From JALUUH01 sp964636675 (lineage in GTDB: Bacteria > Pseudomonadota > Gammaproteobacteria > S012-40), in assembly GCA_964636675.1 (NCBI GenBank), contig CAZWUO010000006.1, positions 1 to 52,796 on the forward strand: a stretch of DNA of 52,796 nt. The letters run 5' to 3'. A model generated the notes under the pieces. It did not search any database. It was not told the origin of the DNA and saw nothing but the letters and a program-made list of their open reading frames with translations. Shown piece by piece: positions 33,881-42,651 of this stretch; the first letter of the stretch is position 1, and each line of letters starts with the position of its first letter. Made by a program: the position numbers and the translations under genes.

Positions 33881-35083
33881 TTAAAGTCGTCCACGATGGT
33901 CGCCTGCTCGATACCCAATTAATGGGGTGTCAATCTCCTTAGTAAGCGCGAGCACTTTAAACAGTTCTCCCATTTGATCGGGCATTAACAGTTGTTTAAC
34001 GGGTTGTGTAGTGGCGAGAAAGGTTTTTGTATCTTCGATATCCAGGGTTTGAATCAATTCATCGATACCACAGCCAATGAGAAACAAGGCCTGGGTGATA
34101 AAACCTGCAACCTCAAATCCAGCCGCCGCTGAAAATTCTGCAATTTCGGTGAATTCAACGGACGCCGTCAAATCCTGTAGGCCGGTGAACAGTAATGGGT
34201 CGGCGTGTGCATGATGTTTATAATGGCACATCAATGTGCCTTGATAGCGGATAGGTTGGAAAAATTCGTAACGTGGATAGCCATAATCGATTAATAATAC
34301 AAGTCCTTTGTCGAGTACTTGATCCAGGCCAGCTAACCAGCCTTCTGCGTGTAAATTGACTTCAGTATCAAAGTATTCAGGCATTTGCTCACCGAGACAT
34401 TTTCTGATGCGGTCAGCTATTTTGGGTAAACGTGGGTCTGACAATGCTCCGAGAATAGGGTAAAGCTCACCTTTTTTCATTCCAATATAGATTTCTTGTG
34501 CGCTGCCATCGGCAAAAACCCGGATCCGCTTGACCGGCATCGCATCCAGAATTTCATTGGCTAAGATGACGCCGCAAAATTTTTCCTCGGGTAGCGTGGA
34601 CAGCCATTTTACGCGGTCTTGCAAATGAGGTAACTTTTCACTAATGAGCTGGTGTTGGCGTTGCCGCAATACGGGGCTAATCTCCATGATTCGATATTCA
34701 TCCGGCAGACAGTCTATTTCGTCGAGGTAGCGCAGAATTTCCAAAGCCATAATGCCCGAGCCAGCACCAAACTCGAGAATGATTGATGTGTCGAGTTCGT
34801 GCATAATTTGCGCACATTGGCGGGCTAAACATTGTGAGAATAAGGGGGTGAGTTCAGGCGCGGTAACAAAATCTCCTTCTTTGCCAAAAATTCGTTGCCC
34901 AGAAACATAGTAACCCAGTTTGGTTTCGTATAAAGCCATTTCCATATAACGCGCGAAACAGATTTTTCCACCGGCTTTTTCTATAGCATGTTGAATATGC
35001 TGAAGAAGTATTGCCTGTTGTGCGAGTTCTGTTTTATTGGGTTTTGGTAGATTTTCGATTTTTTCTCGGTAAAACATACTCAT
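33881..35083 (-). CDS. MidA/NDUFAF7-family SAM-dependent methyltransferase
   Basis: About 400 residues from the ATG at 35083; a GTG at 35107 would add eight. Neither start has a strong ribosome site. DUF185 hallmarks: ICFARYMEMALYETKLGYYV near the start, GDFVTAPELTPLFSQCLARQ, ILEFGAGSGIMALEIL (SAM-binding motif I) and LLIDYGYPRYEF. The mitochondrial relative NDUFAF7 methylates an arginine of a complex I subunit; bacterial members are presumed protein arginine methyltransferases, with unknown targets. It is divergent from the pteridine reductase gene, with 84 bases between starts. Confidence 0.88.
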   Translation of the reverse strand: MSMFYREKIENLPKPNKTELAQQAILLQHIQHAIEKAGGKICFARYMEMALYETKLGYYVSGQRIFGKEGDFVTAPELTPLFSQCLARQCAQIMHELDTSIILEFGAGSGIMALEILRYLDEIDCLPDEYRIMEISPVLRQRQHQLISEKLPHLQDRVKWLSTLPEEKFCGVILANEILDAMPVKRIRVFADGSAQEIYIGMKKGELYPILGALSDPRLPKIADRIRKCLGEQMPEYFDTEVNLHAEGWLAGLDQVLDKGLVLLIDYGYPRYEFFQPIRYQGTLMCHYKHHAHADPLLFTGLQDLTASVEFTEIAEFSAAAGFEVAGFITQALFLIGCGIDELIQTLDIEDTKTFLATTQPVKQLLMPDQMGELFKVLALTKEIDTPLIGYRAGDHRGRL

Positions 35084-35167
35084 ATTTCGGCACGCTTTAG
35101 AGTACACTTAAACATATTATGGTAAGTCCTTATTTATTAGAAATAAATTTTTTTGGGAGGCTTTCAG

Positions 35168-35917
35168 ATGAAAGACCAACATTCAGCACCACCTAAAGTC
35201 GCATTAATCACGGGTGCAGCCCATCGGGTCGGTGCGGCTATTGTTGATTTATTACACTCTCGGGGAATGAATATTGTACTGCACTATCGCAATTCAGACG
35301 CTGCTGCGCAGTCCACTGCTGAACGCTTGAACCGCCTCAGGTCACATTCTGTTATGTTGCTGCAAGCAGATTTATCAGATATTAAAGCTTTACCAGGTAT
35401 TGTAAACCAAGTCTCCGCCAAATGGGGGAGTTTAGATCTTCTGATAAATAATGCTTCGAGTTTTTATCCTACACCGATTGGGTCGGTTGATGAGTCACAG
35501 TGGGATGACTTGTTTGCAAGCAACTTAAAAGCACCTTTTTTCCTTGCGCAGGCGGCTCAAACATTACTCGCTAAAAATCATGGATGCATTATTAATATTG
35601 TAGATATTCATGCTGAGCGACCACTCAAAAATCATACGGTTTATTGTGTGGCAAAAGCAGGTTTGGTGATGCTGACTAAATCCCTTGCCCGTGAATTCGG
35701 TAAAAATATTCGGGTGAATGCCGTTGCTCCAGGGGCAATTATGTGGCCAGAAGATATTGCAGCGAGTGTTAAGTCTGAGATTATTTCGCGCACTGCATTA
35801 AAAAGAAAGGGCGATCCATTAGACATCGCAAAAGCGGTGTTATACCTGGCTGAAGATGCCGAGTATGTGACCGGTCAGATATTGACGGTCGATGGTGGGC
35901 GTAGTTTAAATAGTTGA
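35168..35917 (+). CDS. pteridine reductase-like SDR (FolM type)
   Basis: 249 residues from the ATG at 35168, chosen over a TTG at 35153 because GGGAGG lies at 35154-35159. A short-chain dehydrogenase fold: the cofactor motif ITGAAHRVGAAI carries the basic residue typical of NADPH-dependent pteridine reductases, NNASSFYPTPIG matches the pteridine reductase NNASxFxPTP signature, and the catalytic Tyr and Lys are in VYCVAKAGL. The C-terminus VTGQILTVDGGRSL is standard. It likely reduces dihydromonapterin, dihydrofolate or dihydrobiopterin. It overlaps the end of aroE, convergent, by 12 bases. Confidence 0.88.
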   Translation: MKDQHSAPPKVALITGAAHRVGAAIVDLLHSRGMNIVLHYRNSDAAAQSTAERLNRLRSHSVMLLQADLSDIKALPGIVNQVSAKWGSLDLLINNASSFYPTPIGSVDESQWDDLFASNLKAPFFLAQAAQTLLAKNHGCIINIVDIHAERPLKNHTVYCVAKAGLVMLTKSLAREFGKNIRVNAVAPGAIMWPEDIAASVKSEIISRTALKRKGDPLDIAKAVLYLAEDAEYVTGQILTVDGGRSLNS

Positions 35918-36751
35918 TCTAATTGTATTGATAACGGGTTGTGTCATGGGGCGGATGTTTCGCCAAATATAAAATGCTTCTGCTGCCTGCTCAATAAGCA
36001 TTCCAAGCCCATCGCTGACGGCGGCCGCGTTGTTGTTGTTACACCATTGCATAAATGCAGTCGGTTCTTTTCCATACATCATGTCATAGCAAAAAGCGTT
36101 ATTTAGCAGCTCGGGTCTAATGTCAGGAAGCTGGCCTGTTAGACTGGTTGCAGTCCCGTTGATGACTACGTCGAATACTTGGCGCGGGATGGCATGAAAC
36201 CCCACTCCAAGAACAGGACAATTGTCCGCAATATTGACAGTTTGCTTGGCAAGCTTATGGGCTTTTTCGGGGCTGCGATTTGCGATAACAATTTGCGCAG
36301 GTTTTGTGCTAAGAATGGGCTGCAATACGCCTCTGACAGCCCCACCTGCACCTAAAATTAACACCTTCTTGTCTTTGAGCAAGAAGGATTGGTTTCCAGT
36401 GATATCGTTAACGAGGCCGATGCCATCGGTATTGTCGCCGTGTAGGGAGCCATCTTGGCGTAGCGTAATCGTATTGACTGCACCGGCCTTTTCAGCGCGT
36501 GTGCTTCTGTGGTTAACCAGAGACCAGGCTTCCTCTTTAAAAGGTATTGTTATGTTTAAACCTCTGCCGCCCTGAGATTGAAAGGTGGCAACCGCATTTG
36601 TAAAATCACCCGGTTCGACAAGGATAGCGGTATAAACAATTTTTTGTTTTGTTTGCTCAGCAAATTGCTGATGAATGCTGGGTGATCGACTATGGGATAT
36701 TGGGCACCCCATGACGGCGTAATGATCAAAGCTATGCGTCGTTTCCATCAT
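35906..36751 (-). CDS. aroE: shikimate dehydrogenase
   Basis: 281 residues. AroE landmarks: VMGCPISHSRSPSIHQQFAE (substrate domain), NITIPFKEEAW with the catalytic lysine, GAVNTI, the catalytic aspartate in GDNTDGIGLV, the NADP glycine loop LILGAGGAVRGV, and a C-terminal DGLGMLIEQAAEAF. It catalyses the NADPH-dependent reduction of 3-dehydroshikimate in aromatic amino-acid synthesis. It is downstream of the SH3 gene, but that gene's stop lies about 180 bases beyond this start, so separate transcription is likely. Confidence 0.95.
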   Translation of the reverse strand: MMETTHSFDHYAVMGCPISHSRSPSIHQQFAEQTKQKIVYTAILVEPGDFTNAVATFQSQGGRGLNITIPFKEEAWSLVNHRSTRAEKAGAVNTITLRQDGSLHGDNTDGIGLVNDITGNQSFLLKDKKVLILGAGGAVRGVLQPILSTKPAQIVIANRSPEKAHKLAKQTVNIADNCPVLGVGFHAIPRQVFDVVINGTATSLTGQLPDIRPELLNNAFCYDMMYGKEPTAFMQWCNNNNAAAVSDGLGMLIEQAAEAFYIWRNIRPMTQPVINTIRSTI

Positions 36752-36932
36752 CTAAATAGTTTCTCGATAAGCGTATTATCCAATGTATCTCGCCACATGA
36801 TATTATCGGGTTCAGCGTTCCTATGTACGTTTGGTGGCAAGATGCGCCTTCCCCCGATGCTGAGACAGGCAACTAAGCCGCCAACTAATAAGCCTTACAT
36901 CATGTGGTTGATGTGCCAGTGGTTACTCAGGA

Positions 36933-37598
36933 CTATGCCCAACTATTTGAGTTTTTCCCTCTTAACTTAGGTAACACGAGTCCGATTAAGATCCCTAATA
37001 TAATGACGCTTGCACCGGTTAAAAACCAATTTCTTTGACCGTCTGATTCAAGGCTTTCACTTTCAAGTCTCAGTTGATTAAGTTCACTAGATATAGTCGC
37101 GTTTTCAGTTCTAAGAGTTTCGTTTTCCTTTTGCAATTGCAGCGGTTTTTCAGCAATTTTAGCAAAGTTTTTCTTTTCCTTAGCAAGCCGACTATTAACC
37201 GCTTGTAATTTTTTGCGTTCTTGTTCAGTTGCCTTAAGTTTGCTGCGTAATGCAGCGAGGTTTTCTCTTAATGCTTTATTTTCCGGTTGTGCTTTGTCGA
37301 TCTGAGCAAGTGCATTTTCCAGCTTGATTGCGTTAATGGGTTCTTCAATTAAAAACCGATGAGGTATCCATCCTTCTAATCCATCTTCTGTACGCACAAA
37401 AAAATATTTATCTTCGCCCTTGCGCAAGATTTCCAGTTTTACTCCACTTTTTATCACCCGGAGCGTAGGATATTCATCGCCCTCTCCTTCCCTAATTGAC
37501 ACGTAGAGTACATCGGTTACATATTGGTTTTCCGCGTGTATAGGTGTTACTGATACGAAGATTAGCCACCCCAATACAGCGTTAAGTACGCGCTTCAT
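36933..37598 (-). CDS. SH3-domain coiled-coil membrane protein (YgiM/TIGR04211-like)
   Basis: 221 residues from the ATG at 37598, preceded by AAGGAG; the upstream codon at 37646 lacks a site and would bury the signal peptide. Order: signal peptide (about 1-22, ending in IHAE), a bacterial SH3 domain (about 25-90, with YVSIREGEGDEYPTLRVI and LEGWIPHRFL), a long Lys/Glu/Leu-rich coiled coil (about 95-190) and a C-terminal membrane helix (about 192-213) followed by a basic tail. The SH3 domain should be periplasmic and may bind peptidoglycan. E. coli YgiM has the same plan. The role is unknown. Confidence 0.85.
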   Translation of the reverse strand: MKRVLNAVLGWLIFVSVTPIHAENQYVTDVLYVSIREGEGDEYPTLRVIKSGVKLEILRKGEDKYFFVRTEDGLEGWIPHRFLIEEPINAIKLENALAQIDKAQPENKALRENLAALRSKLKATEQERKKLQAVNSRLAKEKKNFAKIAEKPLQLQKENETLRTENATISSELNQLRLESESLESDGQRNWFLTGASVIILGILIGLVLPKLRGKNSNSWA

Positions 37599-38054
37599 TA
37601 CTTCTCCTTGTAGAGCATTTTTTGTTGATGTGGTGCTATACCCCAAACGCTATGGGTATATTTTACGTTCTTAGAAAACTCGCCAATAATCCATTTAAAG
37701 ATGGTGGTGGAATATCGGCAGTTATAGAACGGTGCTTTATTTTAAGCATTTATATGTTTTGTTATTATTTTTTTGACTGCTGAGGTTGTAAAAAATAACC
37801 CAACAGCTCGTGAGTATTTGTTAAACAGGGCGTTAAAAAATACACATATCCACTAATTTATAGTCTAAGTTAGAAACCGTCGTTGGGCATGAAAAAGACA
37901 TATAAGGTATTGATGCACCTAGTGAACTTTCGTGATCCAAACGATTGTTCTTGGCTTAACTCGCCGCATTATAGCGCAATAACGTGTATTTTCTAACATT
38001 AGCATGCTGAGCACATCGTTAAGGTTATTTTGACGATGTAATTAGGGGACGCTC
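37599..38054. other. long intergenic region upstream of SH3 gene
   Basis: About 450 bases between the TauE/SafE and SH3 genes (both minus strand). It contains the second stem-loop repeat at 37997-38043. On the minus strand a TATAAT is followed by GCGGCG near 37960-37975, which could be a -10 box. No open frame is convincing. Confidence 0.4.
37997..38043 (-). repeat. stem-loop repeat element, copy 2
   Basis: The core at 38013-38039, read on the minus strand, is an inverted repeat (ACATCGT / ACGATGT) around a 13-base loop. It matches copy 1 at 24 of 27 positions. Two of the three differences restore a stem base pair. It lies 12 bases downstream of the TauE/SafE stop and about 400 bases upstream of the SH3 gene. 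Confidence 0.6.
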
Positions 38055-38843
38055 TCAATTTAATAATATTTCATAGAGCAATTTTAAAGCCACGACAAAT
38101 AGCAGGGATGCAAACATTTTTCGTAGGATATTTGCGGGAAATTTATGCGCAAATTTTGCCCCTTGCGGAGCAAAAATAACACTGGTCCAGGCAACACCTA
38201 AAACTGCGACCCAGTATATATATGCACGTGGGCTGTTATCGTTTGCCATATTGATGGCATAAAAAGTAATGATCGCTGCGCTGGCTATGGGTAGGCCACA
38301 GGCAGCCGATGTTCCGATCGCTTGCTTGATATTGACCCCTGAGCGAATGAGATATGGCACGTTAAGCGTTCCTCCTCCGACACCTAAACCTGATGATGTA
38401 GCGCCAATAAAAAAGGCAGTGATAATATCAGTCATGGTGCTGGATTTGTCGCGCACGGCTGGTAATCGATTTATCAGCAAATTTATTCCAACGATGATCA
38501 GGAAAATAGCAAATATACTCAGCAATAATTGCTTCGTGGCGGAGTTAACAAATAATGCTCCAGTGATGCTGCCCAGACAAAGTCCAGGTGTAAGTTTGGC
38601 AACCCAGTGCCAATTGACGGTATTTTTTTTATGATGTGCAAATGCAGAGGAAATGGAAGTTGGAATAATAATACACAGCGCGGTAGCGATAGAAACATGT
38701 ATTACATCTTCTGGTGGTATGCCAAAGAGTGGAAACAAGGATAAGAAAAAAGGGATGGTCACAATTCCCCCGCCTAATCCGAGTAACCCCGCAACGACTC
38801 CAGCACAAACTCCAACGAGTGAAAAAGCAAAAATTTCTATTAT
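38055..38843 (-). CDS. TauE/SafE-family permease with a non-standard start
   Basis: From a GTG at 38762 the frame gives 235 residues of a multi-helix TauE/SafE protein (FFIGATSSGLGVGGGTLNVP is the second family motif). The first motif and first helix would be lost. They are present upstream in the same frame, as IEIFAFSLVGVCAGVVAG then LLGLGGGI, back to ATAATA at 38838-38843. AAAAAGGA lies eight bases before that, just where a ribosome site should be. So the start codon appears to be ATA, probably a mutated ATG. The upstream frame holds no ATG, GTG or TTG. The family exports sulfite or organosulfur anions, or acts as an uncharacterised transporter. Confidence 0.75.
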   Translation of the reverse strand: MIEIFAFSLVGVCAGVVAGLLGLGGGIVTIPFFLSLFPLFGIPPEDVIHVSIATALCIIIPTSISSAFAHHKKNTVNWHWVAKLTPGLCLGSITGALFVNSATKQLLLSIFAIFLIIVGINLLINRLPAVRDKSSTMTDIITAFFIGATSSGLGVGGGTLNVPYLIRSGVNIKQAIGTSAACGLPIASAAIITFYAINMANDNSPRAYIYWVAVLGVAWTSVIFAPQGAKFAHKFPANILRKMFASLLFVVALKLLYEILLN

Positions 38844-38919
38844 GTTAAAAATCCTTTTTGCGCCATTCCCTAGTCAATGGATGTTCTTGGGACAGTGCAA
38901 TGATGCTGTTGTACTAGCC

Positions 38920-40332
38920 CTAGGGATTAGCGGTTGCGCGTTGAATAGCTTGGCTATAAGTTAAACCATCTAAAAAAATACGCCTGTCAATATACTCTAA
39001 TAACTCTTCGATTTTTTTGTGTCCGGCGAGATAGCTCAATTCCCAATTTACGGGTTTATTGGCATCAAAAGCTAAGTCGTCACGCCAGCCACTCATATTT
39101 TTTGGTGCTACTAAATCAAGCGTGTTTGTTTCATTGGCAGCAAACCAGTTTGCCGATACGGCAACTGACCACTCGATTTTCTTAATATTAGGATCCGTAT
39201 CCTTTTTGTTTTTCCATGTACCCGGGGTACCGCTTAACTTCCAACGAAATAAGCTTGCGTCACCCAATGCGCTATCGCTGTAACTTGGCCAAGTGATATT
39301 AATATCAGATATTTTCCCATTTGTTTTTAATGCGACGCTAGCAATGGAACTGGGTACCGTTGGTATACTTTGCGTAACATCGGTGGCGATTGAGTTTAGC
39401 GCCACAACTTGGGAAGTCACTAATTTATTTTCATCGACTGTTTGGGTTATAACTTCATGACCTTCTTCGCCAATGCTCACAAACGTTTTTGATTTATCCT
39501 CGACCACAAATTGTGGTAAGCCCTGATAAGTAAACGAAGTGGCATTTGTTTCCGCTGCGAGCAACATATAAGTTTTGAGTTTACTGTAAAATCCAGCTTT
39601 GGATGTCCAGTTAGCGCCTAGAGGTGGGTTTTTTATCGTAACGTTTACCCGGTCAGATATGACTGCGCTGCTAACAAGGCAGCTATCAGTGGGTGGGCTA
39701 GCACACTCGAAATTAATGTCTTGGCGAGAGCTGTCGCTTTTTGCGGCACTAGAGAGGAGGCTATTGCGAAAAAATTTTGTCAGTTGTAATTCTTCTTGTT
39801 TGCTGGTTATACCTTGGTACGCAAGAATATCACCCGAATCAATCGGGCGTGTGGTAGCGTACGCTTCATAGGCCTGAACACTATTGTCTGTTGCAACGGT
39901 AATATAAGCGAGTTCACCTGCAGCGGTATCGATACCTGAGACTTTGCCCCAGGCATTTTCTCGCTCAGTATTATTAATGTCTCTTAAGCAGGAGTATTTG
40001 AATTCACGAATCTCTATAACTAAGGCATAAAAAAAATGTACCCGATGAGGCTGGGTTTCACGTATTGATGGGCATAAAATTCCAATGGTTATTCTTCTGC
40101 GCGGATCTTTGACGATGTATGAAAGTGTTCTGGGATCGAAGGCATTATTGTCAGTCACGAGTGCGTTCCATTCGGGATCAGATCCATCGCGTATTACGAC
40201 GGCAAAAGCATTGCTTTCTATCGTGATCGAAGATGTCAGGTTGTTGACGTTGGCACTCCCAAACAATATACCATCGGTACACGCGATCAATGATAATGAC
40301 AATACAATAAGCAGATAATATTTCTTTTTCAC
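38920..40332 (-). CDS. putative lipoprotein of unknown function
   Basis: 470 residues. The N-terminus has a lipoprotein signal (MKKKYYLLIVLSLSLIAC, lipidated C18 in the lipobox LIAC). The mature part is rich in Ser, Thr and Asn and predicts mainly beta structure, with four more Cys (CPS, CLRD, FECAS, DSCLVS) that may pair. No family is recognised. The C-terminal 30 residues turn helical (KKIEELLEYIDRRIFLDGLT). A MITE-like inverted repeat sits 32 bases upstream of the start, in the likely promoter. It is probably anchored in the outer membrane. Confidence 0.7.
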   Translation of the reverse strand: MKKKYYLLIVLSLSLIACTDGILFGSANVNNLTSSITIESNAFAVVIRDGSDPEWNALVTDNNAFDPRTLSYIVKDPRRRITIGILCPSIRETQPHRVHFFYALVIEIREFKYSCLRDINNTERENAWGKVSGIDTAAGELAYITVATDNSVQAYEAYATTRPIDSGDILAYQGITSKQEELQLTKFFRNSLLSSAAKSDSSRQDINFECASPPTDSCLVSSAVISDRVNVTIKNPPLGANWTSKAGFYSKLKTYMLLAAETNATSFTYQGLPQFVVEDKSKTFVSIGEEGHEVITQTVDENKLVTSQVVALNSIATDVTQSIPTVPSSIASVALKTNGKISDINITWPSYSDSALGDASLFRWKLSGTPGTWKNKKDTDPNIKKIEWSVAVSANWFAANETNTLDLVAPKNMSGWRDDLAFDANKPVNWELSYLAGHKKIEELLEYIDRRIFLDGLTYSQAIQRATANP

Positions 40333-40363
40333 GGTGTATTTTTACTTCTTCAAAGGTTGGTGT

Positions 40364-40464
40364 ACTAGGGTCTGTTGACGTTTCATTTTCACCACTGCTG
40401 GAGCCACTTTTTTCGCCCTACAAGGCGCAACAGTGGTGAAGATGAAACGTCAACAGACCCTAGT
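40364..40464. mobile_element. MITE-like 101-bp inverted repeat
   Basis: Terminal arms of 23 bases are perfect inverted repeats (40364-40386 and 40442-40464), ending in CTAG on both sides. A further 10-bp match follows inward after one mismatch. The centre is about 43 bases and non-coding. The CTAG at each end could be a target duplication of the kind made by some IS5-type elements, and the arms look like transposon terminal repeats. No transposase is inside, so this would be a non-autonomous element. Confidence 0.65.
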
Positions 40465-40498
40465 CTATATTTCGGACAATTTAGCAAATTTTTCAGTG

Positions 40499-42451
40499 TT
40501 AATCTCGGAATAACAGTAAGTTACCCACCTTGTCAATAGTGCATGACCATTCGGAGCTAAGGTAAGTTGTTGATGTTTCTTCAGTAATTATCAATGGGCC
40601 GGTATAACGTTGAGCGTTTAATAAGGTGTTTTTTGCGACGATACTTGTTCCTAAGTGTGTTGCTTTTCGTTTTAGTTCCGGCGTAGCAATTGCGTGAACA
40701 TCAGACGGTAACAAGGTGAACTCGGGTTGGGGCCCGCTTAGTTTAACCCGAATATTCACTAGCTCGACTTCCTCTTCTAATGTATGACCAAATCTAGCCT
40801 TATGCGTTGCATGAAATGTAGCAATACTTTTTTCGATATTAAGCCATTTTATATTTAATGTGTATGCTTGGCCGAGATATCGTAGATCCAAAGAACGTTG
40901 AATTATAATCTCTGCTTGTTTGATACCCTCATCAGTCAATGCATTAATTCCTTGGCTTGTAAGTTCGGTGAAATGTTTGGCCAAGACATCGATGGAAATA
41001 GACTTCATTAACGCTATTTTTGTTATTGATACGTTTCGGCTGCGTTTCGCGACTAACATACCCATGGCTGACAATACGCCGCTATGAATGGGAACGATGG
41101 CCTTCGTGAGTCCGAGTCGGTCGGCTAAAGCACAAACGTGTAGACCACCCGCGCCGCCAAATGACATTAATACAAAACCCCGAGGATCAATCCCGCGCTG
41201 CACTGAAATAACACGTAGAGCCTGGGCCATATGCTCATTTGCGATATCAATGATTCCATGTGCGATTTCATCGACGGTTAAATCCAATTTTTTAGCGATA
41301 GGTTCTAGGGCTTTAATGGAGAGTTCAAGGTTTAGCGACATTCGTCCGCCTAAAAAAGCGTCAGCTTGCAGTCGACCTAAGACCAAGTTTGCATCGGTTA
41401 CCGTGGGTAACAGGCCTCCTCTGGCATAACAAACTGGCCCGGGAAAAGCCCCCGCAGATTGGGGGCCGACTTGTAACATGCCGCCGCCATCGATGGCTAC
41501 AATTGATCCACCGCCGGCCCCAATTGTGTGCATATCCACCATTGGAACCCCCACAGGATAGCCCGCGATTACACCTTCATTAGTTAAGGCTATTTCGTCA
41601 TCAATTAATGCCACATCGGTTGATGTGCCACCCATGTCGAAGCTTAGGATTTTTTTTCTTCCGGTAATTTCAGCAATATATTTGGCTGCGTTTAAGCCGC
41701 CTGCGGGGCCGGATAATAATAGATTGACTCCGCTGTTGCCGGCATTCTCCGCAGATATTGTTCCGCCAGAGCTCTGCATTATGGTAACTCTGGCTGGCTG
41801 AATATTCTGTTTTAATCGGGTTAAATAGCCTTTTACAAGAGGACTTACGTAGGCATTTAACCAGGTGGTGATGCCACGTTCGTATTCATTTATTTCAGGT
41901 AATACAGCGGATGATATGGAAACAAAATACTGCTTACAGAGGGCAGCATGTAATTTTTTTTCATATCGATCATCGAGAAAAGAAAATAGCAAGCAAATTG
42001 CGACGGAGTCTGGCTTTATTGCGTCGATTTTTTGGGTGAGCAAGGCGATATCATTGTTGGTTAATTCAGATACTACGCTGCCATTTGCCGCTATGCGTCC
42101 ACCCGTTTCTAAGCATAAAGGTTTGGGTACCGGTGGAGCTTGCGGCTTGGCTTGTAAATTAAATAATTCTTTACGCGCCTGGCGCCCAATGGTGAGTAGA
42201 TCAGCGAGTCCGTGATTGGTCACAAACACCGTTCGCACCCCTTTTTTTTCCAGTACCGCGTTGGTTGCCACGGTCGAACCATGAATGATGTCAATGCTCT
42301 CCAGGTCGATTGCTAACTCAGAAATACCTTGCAAAATGGCTTGCTCTGGTGAGTCTGGTGTCGATAAAACCTTGTGTATGATCAGTTTGTGATCGCTGTA
42401 TAATACAAAATCAGTAAAAGTTCCGCCGGTATCTATACCCAGAATACTCAA
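40499..42451 (-). CDS. hydantoinase/oxoprolinase A-type protein (HyuA)
   Basis: 650 residues from a TTG preceded by AAGGAG at nine bases. The N-terminal hydantoinase A domain starts ILGIDTGGTFTDFVLY (actin-like ATP-binding loop) and continues with HGSTVATNAVLEKKG. The main domain carries LLSGPAGGLNAAKYIAE, FDMGGTSTDVALID and SFGGAGGLHVCALAD. Members hydrolyse 5-membered rings such as hydantoins or 5-oxoproline with ATP, or carboxylate ketones. The partner HyuB subunit is not adjacent, so activity may depend on a distant gene. It is divergent from the ABC operon at 42652. Confidence 0.88.
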   Translation of the reverse strand: MSILGIDTGGTFTDFVLYSDHKLIIHKVLSTPDSPEQAILQGISELAIDLESIDIIHGSTVATNAVLEKKGVRTVFVTNHGLADLLTIGRQARKELFNLQAKPQAPPVPKPLCLETGGRIAANGSVVSELTNNDIALLTQKIDAIKPDSVAICLLFSFLDDRYEKKLHAALCKQYFVSISSAVLPEINEYERGITTWLNAYVSPLVKGYLTRLKQNIQPARVTIMQSSGGTISAENAGNSGVNLLLSGPAGGLNAAKYIAEITGRKKILSFDMGGTSTDVALIDDEIALTNEGVIAGYPVGVPMVDMHTIGAGGGSIVAIDGGGMLQVGPQSAGAFPGPVCYARGGLLPTVTDANLVLGRLQADAFLGGRMSLNLELSIKALEPIAKKLDLTVDEIAHGIIDIANEHMAQALRVISVQRGIDPRGFVLMSFGGAGGLHVCALADRLGLTKAIVPIHSGVLSAMGMLVAKRSRNVSITKIALMKSISIDVLAKHFTELTSQGINALTDEGIKQAEIIIQRSLDLRYLGQAYTLNIKWLNIEKSIATFHATHKARFGHTLEEEVELVNIRVKLSGPQPEFTLLPSDVHAIATPELKRKATHLGTSIVAKNTLLNAQRYTGPLIITEETSTTYLSSEWSCTIDKVGNLLLFRD

Positions 42452-42651
42452 TTTTGTTTACTCCTTAGCGTTAGCGCGGCAATGGGAATCAATTTAGGCA
42501 GACCGTATGTATTATACTAAACCGTAAAATTGGTGAATATTATAGCCCGCCAAAGGTCTTATTTCATATGCGGTGACATTTTCATAACAAAGTGAAATGA
42601 TTCAATATTTTATAATAATGATTCTGGTTTTAGGCTAAACTGATACGCATT

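Noticed and set aside
36692..36970. 92-codon plus-strand open frame upstream of aroE
   Set aside because: No ribosome site or domain; overlaps the starts and ends of aroE and the SH3 gene on the other strand.
38653..38964. 103-codon plus-strand open frame
   Set aside because: Antisense to the TauE/SafE gene, whose frame extends across it; composition is not protein-like.
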